IMG/VR virus record: IMGVR_UViG_3300048573_000086
Span: 1 to 35,568 of that record
Length of the DNA stretch: 35,568 nucleotides
Reading direction: 5' to 3' (one strand)
Source of the DNA: a virus
The notes below the pieces were generated by a model. The model was given only the letters and a program-made list of their open reading frames with translations. It did not search any database and was not told where the DNA came from. This document shows, one piece after another, positions 1 to 9,512 of the stretch. The number at the start of each line of letters is the position of its first letter. Position 1 is the first letter of the stretch. The translations under genes and the position numbers were made by a program.

Positions 1-3000
1 TTTTTTGAGTTAATTTATTATATAAATTTTTATCAAATAATTCTATATCACTTTGATTTTCATTAATTGATTTAATATTAGTAAGTTTTATTTCTCCAAG
101 CCCTTTATTTTGTTTTTCTAATTTAAGATCTGTAACATATTTATTATAATACTCATTAAATTTTTGTTCTTGGATTTCTCTTAATATATTTTCATCTATA
201 ATTTTTTCTTTAGATGCTTTATGTATATAAGGTATTCTACCTCCTCCCATTTGATTAATACTAACATCAACATGATCTCTAACTGTATCAATAAATGCTT
301 GTCTTTCAGCAGCAAGAGTAACTAATTGTTTTACCTCATTACCAAGATAATTTTTAACTAATTCAATATCAGACAATTCTTGTAGATTTTTAATACGACT
401 AACTTCAATAATTGTACTTAATAATTCTTGTTGTTTATCTTTATCCACAGAATTTAAATATTTTAGTGTTCCTGTATAAAAATTATACGATTGCTTTGCT
501 ACAGGTAATATTAAATTTTCTTGATATGTTTTCCATACAGCTTTATTAATTGCTTCAGATACTCGAGTCACATATTTTACAGGAACATAGATACCATCAT
601 AAGTTTGTGTAATAAATGGTAAAATATCTTTTATATCTGGATTATTATAAAAGTGTTGGATCATCATTCCATCACCATTACCAATATTTGATGTAGCACT
701 AAATGCTACACCTAATGCTTCAACACCAGTGTAATATGAACCAACACTTTTACTATTAGAAGAAAATGAATCAAACCCGTATAAAGGATTTTTAGATAAT
801 ATTTTTTCTGATGTACCTAAATCAAATACATGATTTTTATGTTTTAACTCGGTTAAAATATTATCTTCTTGTAATTGTTTAAATATTTCTTTTTCTTGGT
901 TCTTACTTAACTGTAAGATATTTTTTGTATTATCTTCTAATTCATTAATAGATTTATTAATTTCTCTTAGTTTTTGTTCTCTTAAATCTTCATAAACACG
1001 TTTACCTACTTCTGATTGAAGATTTGTAAACTGTTGAATTGTATCAATATTTCTACCAGCAGAATTAAGAGTTTGTTTAGTTATAGAATGTACTTCTGAA
1101 CCAAAGATTGATTGAAATACTTTTGCAGCAGAATTAAACTCTTTCTTTGTTAATTCAAATAATTCAGAATTTTTAATTCGTTTAGATATATTTGTTTTAA
1201 TTTCTTGAATTTGATTTTCATTAAATCTTTTAAAATTAATTGTAGTAAGTTTTTTACCATCTTTATTTGTTTTAATATTTGTATTAAGTTCTGAGAACGA
1301 TAACATAAATGTTAATGTATCAATTAAATTATTTTGATCTGTAATAACATTATCTTGAATAGAAAGATCTAAAGCTACTTTATCTAAGAAAGATTTAAGC
1401 ATCTTTTTACTTGTACCTAATGAACCAGAACCATAAGTAATAGGTATAACAGAACCTTTTATTTCTGATCGAGGTAATGATATATCTTTATTTTCTTCTG
1501 TTAATTTAACAGATTGTAATAAAGGAATTACTTGAGATCTTATTTCAGGAAATAAATCAATAAAACTTACTTTAGAGAATTTATCATTTATTTTTATAAT
1601 TTTGTTTGGGTTTTGTAATTCATCAATGAATAAACTTTGTACGTTATTATAACTATCATTTGTGTCACCAGTAACATTATTAAAAAACTCATTACTTGTA
1701 GTAAAATCATTGTTATAAAACAATCCACCTCTTTGCATTAATGTCTGTAATTTATTATCTAAGAATGATGTATTATAGTTACCTATAGCATTGTTATAGC
1801 CATTAGCAATACCATCAATTTCTAATACAATCATTGTTGATAAAAAAGTATCATTATTTTTAATAGCATTAAGATATTTATTTAATTCCGTTAAACCGTA
1901 TATATGTTTTTCTTCTGGTTCATTATCAAATAAGTTTTTTAAATCATTAATTAAATTAATATCAAATTTTTGTTTTGGATCATTTAAATAATTAAAAAAG
2001 TTCTTAACTTCTGGTTTGTTTTTAAAATCATTTAGTTTACTTACGATTGATCTAAAATTATCAATTTGTTCTAATTTAACTAATCCTAGATTTTGAGCAA
2101 TAGCTGCTCTATACCAATTTAAATCAGTTTTATCATCACTTTTCAAATTAACACTATATTCTTCTGTAAGAAGTAACTGTCTTGAATGTTTATTCGATTG
2201 CTGTCCACCATAGGCTTCTTGTAATCTGTTTACAGATGTTGTGTTATATTTAAAGTAAACACCTGCTTCTGGATCATTTAAACTATCTAACTGTGAACCA
2301 ATAGACATAGCTATTTTCATATTTTCGTTAGTTGTTAATTCATGTCCAGTTAATGTTTTAACAAAAGATTTATTTAAATTATCAAAAGGTTTAAATGATT
2401 TATTTTGTAACGAAAACAATAAAGATAAATTCTTTTGACCAATACGTCTATATAAATCATACATTGGTTTATTAAGTTTTAATTTAATATTCTGTAATTG
2501 TTTAATAGCATTTTGAGTAAACTTAGTTACGTTAGTATTACGACCTGAAATACGGCTATCAATATCTGTTATTGGTTCATTAATTAAATAACCAATATCA
2601 TCATTATTTTGTGTAATCTTTTTAAGAAAATTTGTTTGATTAAAATATGATTTTTTATAAATATTATATGGAGTATTATCTTTGTTGTTTGGATCACTAA
2701 TATAAGGTGTTTTAGTTGTTAAAACATAAGTTTCATATATCTGAGTAACATCATCATTACTCTCATTAGTGTTGATATATTTAAGTGTAGCACCAAACTC
2801 TTCAGAATTAGTAATTAAATATCTTGCTAATAATTCTGCTATACCTACTGTGTATGTCTGGGATTGATTATTATCTTCTTCAACACCCCAATATTTTTTA
2901 ATTAGGTTTAATAAAGTATTTACTTCTTGTACTAATGTATGAACATCTTTACCTGAATAATCTGTATAATCATCAGCTTTTGATCCTAACAATTCAGCTG

Positions 3001-3345
3001 TAATTAATTTTTCATTTGATAAGTTTAATGACCAATCTACATAAGCCATAGATGTTTTATATACTAAATCACGATCTAACTCATCTTGTGAGTTTAATAA
3101 AAATCTTAAATGTAATGCTTGTTCAGAACTATAATTTTTTGAACCAACAGATATTTTACCTATAGCAGATTGTTTAGCAATATCTGTTAAATTATTTATT
3201 AAAGAATTTGCTGTCTTATTTATAAAGTTGTTAAATCTTTTAATAACAATATTACTATCAATAGTTTCAAAATCATTATTAGGTACAATAGGATTAAATA
3301 TTTCTATTAATCTTGTTGGATCAGTAAATAAATTTGTATAAAAAT
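1..3345 (-). CDS. Virion RNA polymerase, catalytic part (N4 gp50-like, partial)
   Basis: Open frame running off the left edge; about 1,115 residues are visible. It is a single-subunit T7-type RNA polymerase of the N4 virion type. Seen in order: the T/DNA motif with VNRLQ (Arg codon at 2225-2227), motif A EIDGIANG (Asp at 1814-1816), motif B with R-x3-K-x7-Y (Arg 1469, Lys 1457, Tyr 1433; the stretch reads KGSVIPITYGSGS), GDGMMIQ, and motif C YDGIYVP (Asp at 596-598). Spacings are about 137, 119 and 287 residues, close to those I recall for the N4 mini-vRNAP, whose matching segments are ADGVTNG, ITIYGSG and GDGMMMQ. A distal match (SINQMGGGRIPY against SIDQMAAVGAPY) supports it further. The protein is packaged and injected to transcribe early genes. 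This frame is open only below 3391 and has no ATG until about 3049, inside conserved sequence, so it is probably the continuation of the gene at 3321-6296 rather than a separate gene. The C-terminal domain lies outside the window. Confidence 0.93.
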
Positions 3346-6296
3346 TTACATTTAATACCTTCTTTAATTTTAGGAAAGAATGTTTTAAATGTCAAAGGTG
3401 CATCTTTATTACTTCGATTAGTTATTTTTTTAAATTCTTTGGTTTTATAAGTTTTTAATAAATCCTCTTCATCAGTGTAATAAGATTCTTGTATTGAACC
3501 AGCACTATGAACATTGTTATCTACTTTATCATTAGTAATATTTTCATCAGTTTTTGTTACTTGATCATTAACTAAATTAGTAGCAACTTTACCTACTTTA
3601 GTAGTTAAAGTATTAAATAACTCTTTGTTATCATTAGTTTTATCACTATCATTTTTAGTAGTAATACCTTCAGTCTTAGTAGTAGGTATTTGTTTAACAT
3701 CATTAACATTAGAATCAGGTATATTATTTTCTGGTTCAGTAGTATCTGTAATAGGGTTATTCTCAACAACTTTTTTAAGATTTTTTTTAACAGATCTAAA
3801 ACTTGTATTAGTTTTCTTTTTATCTTTTTGTTTATTTTCTTGTGTTGGTTCAGTTACTGTTGTTTTTACTGGAGCAATATTATTAAATCTTTCTCTAACA
3901 GAATCACTTACATTTTTTAACAATGCTTCTGGTACTTGAGGTAATTCAATCAAATCAGTTTCTAATTGTAACCCTTGTCTTTGAGCTTCTTTGACCATAT
4001 TATTATATGTATTGATTGTACTGTACGCATCATTAAATACAGCTAATCCTGTATAAATAGAGTTTTTTGAACCAAGATTAACATATACAGATGCTTTAGA
4101 TCTTTCATTATCTTTATTGTATTGTCTGAAACCACTAAACGGATCAAACTTAATTTGTTCACCTTTACCACCATTAATAGACTGTATAGCAGCTTCTGCT
4201 TTACGTTTCATGTGTCCAGCAAAACCACCTAAATTATTAATCAATTCATCAGCAGTATTATCAATACCATCTTGATTTCTAGCTGTCTTTGTTTCACTAT
4301 TTAACGCTGTAACAATACCTTTAATATGTTGTGATAATGATTTCTTACCATCTGCTTTACCTATATCAGATATTTCATAAGACACATTATCAACATTTGA
4401 TTTAACTAATTCATCAGCATTATCCACATTAGAATTAATTTCTTCATTAACAGATTTTGCTGCTTGTTCATCTTGTTTTGTATTATATAACGTATCAATA
4501 AAATCTAAATCTTCTTGTGTAAAATCTGTGTTTTTAGACAATATTTCTTTGTTATCATATAAATACTTAATAAACTTTTCACTAATACCTAATGGATTAT
4601 TTTCAAATACAGTTTTAGTTTGATTAAACACATTCTTTATTTTTCGTTGGTTCAATACAATATCTTCTTTTGATCCAGTAGAAATAATATCTTCAATTTC
4701 TTTATTATCCTCTTGTGTGAGAGTTTCTAACTCTTTTATAGAATTTTGATATTTTGTTGTTTGTGTAAACTGTTCGAGTAATTGTTGTTGCCTTTTAATT
4801 TCTTGATTTACAATTTTATCAGCTTCTGTAGTTTCTGCTAATAAAGGTATTGAACCATCTCTAATATCATTAACTAATGTTTTAAATAATCTAGCAGTTT
4901 CTATCTTCTCTTGATTTGTTTTAAAATCATTATTGTTAATAACATTCATTAAATTATTAACACCTGCTAGTGTAGATAACTGTGTTTCTTTATCACTATT
5001 AGGATACATCTTATTAAGATCAACATTAGGATATTCAGTTGATACAAAATTAAATATATCTTCTTTACCAGCAATAAGTTTACTATTAGCAGCTTGGATC
5101 AATTCATTATTAGGAATATTCTCTGTTGGTTGAACCAAACTAGATACAGTTTCTGAGGATTTATTAACTTCTTTAATTATATTACTAACTTCTTTATCTT
5201 CTGGTTTTTGAGTAACATCTTTAGCAATTTCTAATCCTGATTGAATTGTATTACCTACAAGTGATGGAGTTGATGTAATACCTGAACCAACAAGACCTTG
5301 TGTAATTGATGCTGTAACACCTTCTGATAAAGACTGACTTGGATCAACATTATCTTGAATAGCTTGATTAGAAGCATAAGTTGTTTTACCTTCATCAATA
5401 CCTTCACCAATCGCCTCAATACCTACATTTAATGGAGTATTTAAATTAGAATTAATTATTTTACCTTTAGCTAAACCTTTAGCTAAATTATTTGTTGCAG
5501 CACCTAATCCAAAACTTAAAGCTACATTTGTTGGATTAATATTAGCATCTTTAGCAGTTATTTCTGCAAGTGTTTGTCTAGCTAATTTTGGATCACCATT
5601 GCTTTGTTCTAGTACATTATTCCATAATGGAGAAGTCTGTGATAACTGTTCAATAGGTGTATTTATAACTTGTTGATATGCTTGTCCACCAGCATCAGTT
5701 AAACTACCTAATCCTGCACCAAATGATGCTCCTACACTTGCTCCTGTTGCTCCTGCTAGTCCACCAATACCACCTGTTGCAGCAATTACAGGAGCTAATC
5801 CTAATGCTGAACCAAAGGTACTACTTGCAGCTTGTTCTATATCTGTATTAGCAATATTAGCTACAACTTGTTTAATTCTTGTATTTAATGCTGATAATGA
5901 TGTTGGTGCTTTTTCTACTTGTTTATCAAACACTTTATTAGCAATATCTGATTCTTGAGATAATTGTTGTTCAAGATTTTTTGTATAATTTGTTTTTAAA
6001 TTATTAAATGTATTACTTATATCATTACCTAAATTATAAGCATCTGATCCAATAACTGCTCCACCAATATTACCTAGTGTACTAACAGCACTTGAACCAA
6101 CACCTAAACTTATATCTTTTAATTGTTGAGATACAGATCTCATATCTATTGTATTAGGTATAGATAAATCTTCATTTACTGTAGGTAAATTAGGATCATA
6201 ATCAAGACTTTTAGGAGAATTAACTTTAGGTAAATCTTTAGCAGTTATACCATAATTACGACCAATTTGATTTAAATTTGGAATAAGTTTATCCAT
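3321..6296 (-). CDS. N-terminal part of virion RNA polymerase (frame 0)
   Basis: 991 codons, starting 12 bases after the stop of the transglycosylase-like gene. A Gly/Ala-rich hydrophobic stretch at about residues 157-205 could insert into or cross the host membrane during ejection. The middle is Asn/Gln/Lys-rich and probably helical; residues around 850-930 are Thr/Asp/Asn-rich and look like a linker. In N4 the polymerase core follows about 1,000 residues of N-terminal domain, and this ORF has that length. Its last residues (NKDAPLTFKTFFPKI then GIKCKF) can be aligned by eye with the start of the N4 mini-vRNAP (SEAPLKDVAQALSSRAR), and the match continues (YTNLFTDP against YELFTEKE) only in the next frame. 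I therefore read this ORF and 1-3345 as one polypeptide joined by a +1 shift after about residue 985. The last six frame-0 residues (LYKFIY) would be read only by ribosomes that do not shift. A separately made N-terminal protein is the alternative. Confidence 0.75.
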   Translation of the reverse strand: MDKLIPNLNQIGRNYGITAKDLPKVNSPKSLDYDPNLPTVNEDLSIPNTIDMRSVSQQLKDISLGVGSSAVSTLGNIGGAVIGSDAYNLGNDISNTFNNLKTNYTKNLEQQLSQESDIANKVFDKQVEKAPTSLSALNTRIKQVVANIANTDIEQAASSTFGSALGLAPVIAATGGIGGLAGATGASVGASFGAGLGSLTDAGGQAYQQVINTPIEQLSQTSPLWNNVLEQSNGDPKLARQTLAEITAKDANINPTNVALSFGLGAATNNLAKGLAKGKIINSNLNTPLNVGIEAIGEGIDEGKTTYASNQAIQDNVDPSQSLSEGVTASITQGLVGSGITSTPSLVGNTIQSGLEIAKDVTQKPEDKEVSNIIKEVNKSSETVSSLVQPTENIPNNELIQAANSKLIAGKEDIFNFVSTEYPNVDLNKMYPNSDKETQLSTLAGVNNLMNVINNNDFKTNQEKIETARLFKTLVNDIRDGSIPLLAETTEADKIVNQEIKRQQQLLEQFTQTTKYQNSIKELETLTQEDNKEIEDIISTGSKEDIVLNQRKIKNVFNQTKTVFENNPLGISEKFIKYLYDNKEILSKNTDFTQEDLDFIDTLYNTKQDEQAAKSVNEEINSNVDNADELVKSNVDNVSYEISDIGKADGKKSLSQHIKGIVTALNSETKTARNQDGIDNTADELINNLGGFAGHMKRKAEAAIQSINGGKGEQIKFDPFSGFRQYNKDNERSKASVYVNLGSKNSIYTGLAVFNDAYSTINTYNNMVKEAQRQGLQLETDLIELPQVPEALLKNVSDSVRERFNNIAPVKTTVTEPTQENKQKDKKKTNTSFRSVKKNLKKVVENNPITDTTEPENNIPDSNVNDVKQIPTTKTEGITTKNDSDKTNDNKELFNTLTTKVGKVATNLVNDQVTKTDENITNDKVDNNVHSAGSIQESYYTDEEDLLKTYKTKEFKKITNRSNKDAPLTFKTFFPKIKEGIKCKFLYKFIY
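3336..3350 (-). other. Probable +1 frameshift site in the polymerase gene
   Basis: On the coding strand, frame 0 reads TGT AAA TTT TTA TAC and meets TGA at 3321-3323. Reading one base further on gives TTT TAT ACA AAT TTA, which runs open to position 1. The five-T run (A run at 3340-3344 on the plus strand) lets a Phe tRNA on TTT re-pair one base downstream on TTT. Removal of one T would also restore the frame. The sequence does not tell programmed slippage, transcript slippage and an assembly or sequencing error apart. Confidence 0.55.
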
Positions 6297-6308
6297 AGGT
6301 AATTACCT

Positions 6309-8999
6309 TTATTTATTTACAATTCTATCTACTAATTTTAAACGATTTGTATGTTCTATTTTATTATCTGAATTAAAAGTTTTTGTCTTTGAATTATTTA
6401 CAGGTTTAATATTATTTTTTAAATAATCAAACAATGATTTCTTTTCAGACTCAGTAGCAGTTCTTGTATTAATATTTGATGATCCAGCAATACCCCTACC
6501 ACTAACAGTTTTAGTCAGTATTGGTACTAGAATAGTTTGTTGTTTAAATTCTTCAAAAGGTATTATACGTTGATCAGAATTACCTCTAGCAACACGTCTT
6601 AAAATAGACACATTATTTGATTTAATAATATCTTTTAATTTCTGTGTACCACTTGAATATTTATATTCTTGTGTATTGTTTGGATCAACAATTTTACCTT
6701 CTTTTTGTGCTTTCTCTACATCTTGTTCTAATTGTGTTTTAGTAACTGCTGTATCAGTTTTTGGTAATCCTCTTTCATTAGGATTTAAACTTTTATTTAA
6801 TACTGGATCAGTTCTTTTAAGATTTTTTATTTGTGTATGTAATTTATTTAATTCTAAAACTTCTTTATCAATAGGTAAATCTACATTATTATTATTACTA
6901 ATATCAATTTGTATAGATTCAATACGATCAGTTAGTTTCTTTAATTTATCACTAGCATTTGTAAAATTCTGTTTTTCTAAAGTAATAGCTTTACTATCAG
7001 CTGTAGCATTATTTTCAAGAAAAGATACTGCTCTATCTAAATTAGGTACAAACTCTTCTGAACTGAACCAACCTCCATCACTATATCCAATACTAGATTC
7101 AATAGCAGCTACTGCTTGAGCATCTGTTATATTATATAATCTATCATCTGAACCTTCGTTAAGTTTACTTCTTAATTGTTGAACAGTTTTACTTAAATTA
7201 GTTGTAGCATTAAGTTTATCTTTTGGATCAAGACCACTATTTACATTTTCAGTAATAGCTTTATTAATTATTGCTTGAGCATTAGGTAAACTAGAATACT
7301 TTTTAACAGTTTTTAAATATCCTTCACTATCAGCAATAATTTTATTACTATTTGTAATAGTTTGTTTAGCAGATTCAGCATCAGCATTAATTATATCTAC
7401 AGTATTTTTAACTTGAACAGGTAATTCAGCATCAGCTCTAGGGATTAAATTTGAAGAATTATATTCTTTTAAATAATTACTTATTACAGATAATTCTTTT
7501 GGTTCAGTAATCCCCATTTGAGTTAATAATCTATTTTGTGTTTTAGGAGTAGTAGCTGTTTTAAATATTTGTTCAGCAATAGCTCGACGTTCAAAATTAC
7601 GAGATTCAGTAATCTGTTTTTTAGTTTCAGCAATAGTTTCTTTAGTTACAGGTAATGAATTTAAAGCAGCTAATCTAGGAGCATATTTTTGTTGTACTTG
7701 TTGACTAGCATTTTGTCTAATACGATTTATTAATTCAGGTGTATTTGTAGTTGTTGTATCACCAACAATTTTAGATTGGTTATTAGGTTTACCGTTATAC
7801 TCTTGATCTTTTGATACATAATAATTTTCAATATGATCTGTAAATTCTTTAGCAGTCATATCTAATCGACCACCGTTAGCTAATACTTTTTCTCTAGCTT
7901 TATCTATATTAGAGAATTTACTTAAAACAATATATGCTGGTTCATCTGCATTTTCTGGTTTATATAATTCAGTACCTCCTGCTCCACCTTGTTGATGAAG
8001 TACAGGTACTTGTTTTACTGTTGGCTCTGTACCTAAAGTATTTTTAAATATCTTTGCGTTTTGTTCATTATTTAATAAAGTTGTTTGTTTTTGTAATTCA
8101 GGATTAGATCTTATTTGACCTGGAGTAACACCTAATATTTTTGCATTATCTGCTACAATATCATTACCTAATTGAAAATTTCCTTGGTACTGACTTCCTT
8201 TTCTATCAGGAATTGTACCATTACCGTTTTCACCAGCATTTAAAACTGATAATACTTTACTTGTTGTAGCTGGATCATTTGGGTTATAAATTGAATCATA
8301 ATTTACAACACCAGTATTAGTATTTTGTGTAGCTGATGAACTAGAACTAAATAAACTAGGTGTGTTTAAATTACCAATATTTGCTAATGCTCTTGTTTGC
8401 TTATCATTAATTAATTTTGCTTTAGCGACACTAATTATTTTTAAATCTTGTGGTGTGCTTGCATCATTATATGTAAGTTCTTGTGAACCATCAAGAATAT
8501 CTGTTGATGCTTTATCACTAAATTCTAAATTACGTTTTGTGTTAGTAAAGTTTTGTTGGTTATTAACCAACTTACTATACAAAGCACCATATTGTAGTTT
8601 TTTGTTTGGATCAGTTTCGTTATCGTATAAATTTTTTACAGTAGGTAACTGCGTTAAATCAGTTGTATCAAATTGGTTAGATAATTGTTGTTGTTGAATC
8701 TTATTATTTAAATTCTGGTATTTTTGAATACCAGTTGTTTGTGCTTGACGTAATAAAGGATTAGCAAGTGTTGAATCAATAGAATCACTTACTTGATTAA
8801 ACTCTTGTTGAGTAGCAGCTCTATTTAATCTATCAATCAAAGGATTATTATAAGCATCACTTTGTCTTGTTTGATAGCGTTCTGCTGCTTTACCAAAGTT
8901 ACCAAAACTTTCTGTAATAGCTTTATTAGCTTCAGTCATTTGTTGTAAATAACCAGACAGATTAGGAATTGCTACTTGTTGAAGAGTATTCTTTACCAT
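6309..8999 (-). CDS. Internal virion protein with lytic transglycosylase-like domain
   Basis: 896 residues. A segment at about residues 250-345 looks like the SLT/lysozyme-like fold of phage ejection proteins: NAGENGNG supplies a candidate catalytic Glu (near residue 257), YQGNFQLG resembles the usual SxGxFQ element, and HQQGGAGG resembles the downstream HNxGPGG element. The rest is long, polar, Gln/Asn-rich and probably helical (several KLN/QLE-type stretches), as in T7 gp16-type internal proteins. It would be injected and cut peptidoglycan locally so that DNA and the virion polymerase can pass. It sits directly upstream of the polymerase gene, with 12 bases between them. The domain is recognised from short motifs only, so the enzyme call is moderate; a virion/ejection role is more secure from context. 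Confidence 0.65.
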   Translation of the reverse strand: MVKNTLQQVAIPNLSGYLQQMTEANKAITESFGNFGKAAERYQTRQSDAYNNPLIDRLNRAATQQEFNQVSDSIDSTLANPLLRQAQTTGIQKYQNLNNKIQQQQLSNQFDTTDLTQLPTVKNLYDNETDPNKKLQYGALYSKLVNNQQNFTNTKRNLEFSDKASTDILDGSQELTYNDASTPQDLKIISVAKAKLINDKQTRALANIGNLNTPSLFSSSSSATQNTNTGVVNYDSIYNPNDPATTSKVLSVLNAGENGNGTIPDRKGSQYQGNFQLGNDIVADNAKILGVTPGQIRSNPELQKQTTLLNNEQNAKIFKNTLGTEPTVKQVPVLHQQGGAGGTELYKPENADEPAYIVLSKFSNIDKAREKVLANGGRLDMTAKEFTDHIENYYVSKDQEYNGKPNNQSKIVGDTTTTNTPELINRIRQNASQQVQQKYAPRLAALNSLPVTKETIAETKKQITESRNFERRAIAEQIFKTATTPKTQNRLLTQMGITEPKELSVISNYLKEYNSSNLIPRADAELPVQVKNTVDIINADAESAKQTITNSNKIIADSEGYLKTVKKYSSLPNAQAIINKAITENVNSGLDPKDKLNATTNLSKTVQQLRSKLNEGSDDRLYNITDAQAVAAIESSIGYSDGGWFSSEEFVPNLDRAVSFLENNATADSKAITLEKQNFTNASDKLKKLTDRIESIQIDISNNNNVDLPIDKEVLELNKLHTQIKNLKRTDPVLNKSLNPNERGLPKTDTAVTKTQLEQDVEKAQKEGKIVDPNNTQEYKYSSGTQKLKDIIKSNNVSILRRVARGNSDQRIIPFEEFKQQTILVPILTKTVSGRGIAGSSNINTRTATESEKKSLFDYLKNNIKPVNNSKTKTFNSDNKIEHTNRLKLVDRIVNK

Positions 9000-9010
9000 A
9001 ACGGTAATCC

Positions 9011-9490
9011 TTATAAACTTTGTTTTTTAATAAAAGCATCAGCTTCAGTTTGAGATTTACCTTCAATACCAAATCTTGATCTTGCTCTATCCTCTAAGTA
9101 ATTATTATATGTTTTAACTTGTTGAGCATTTTGTCTATTAAAAGCATCTTTAGTAAAATTTAATGATCTACGAGCTTGTTGATTACCCACAAAACCTGTA
9201 TATAAACCTGATAAACCTTGAATTAATTGTGCTATACCAGTTAAGTCAGAAAGTGTATTATTTTTGATACCAGTATTCATACCACCATTAGTCCCAAGTT
9301 TCCCAAAACTAGAAATACCTGATCCACCGCCAGCACTAGGATTCTCAAAATCAATGTATTCATTAGATCTTAGTAACGTATCATACTGTGTTCGTGGCAT
9401 AGACATTGATGATCCATTGTTACCACTTGAACCAAAAATGTTAGGGAGAAAATCAAAGAACCCACTTGTATTTCCATTATTACCAGTCAT
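9011..9490 (-). CDS. Small internal virion / ejection protein
   Basis: 159 residues. The N-terminal half is rich in Gly, Ser and Asn (GNNGNTSGFF, GGGSGISSFG). The C-terminal half is helical and charged, with the pattern RRSLNFTKDAFNRQNAQQ followed by TYNNYLEDRARSR. Similar helices occur in small internal virion proteins of T7-like phages (gp14 type), which line the ejection channel. That likeness is from memory of the family, not a computed match. The gene lies between a large hydrophobic structural gene and the transglycosylase-like gene, where ejection proteins are expected. A short non-coding gap with a purine-rich ribosome-binding stretch precedes its start. Confidence 0.5.
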   Translation of the reverse strand: MTGNNGNTSGFFDFLPNIFGSSGNNGSSMSMPRTQYDTLLRSNEYIDFENPSAGGGSGISSFGKLGTNGGMNTGIKNNTLSDLTGIAQLIQGLSGLYTGFVGNQQARRSLNFTKDAFNRQNAQQVKTYNNYLEDRARSRFGIEGKSQTEADAFIKKQSL

Positions 9491-9512
9491 CTATAATCAC
9501 CTTTATGTTAAG

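Noticed and set aside
3625-3939. Open frames on the plus strand inside the late genes (for example 3625-3939, 6676-7119, 8362-8697, 23573-23887)
   Set aside because: They are mirror frames of long minus-strand genes, have hydrophobic low-complexity products, and lack ribosome-binding sites and neighbours in the same direction.
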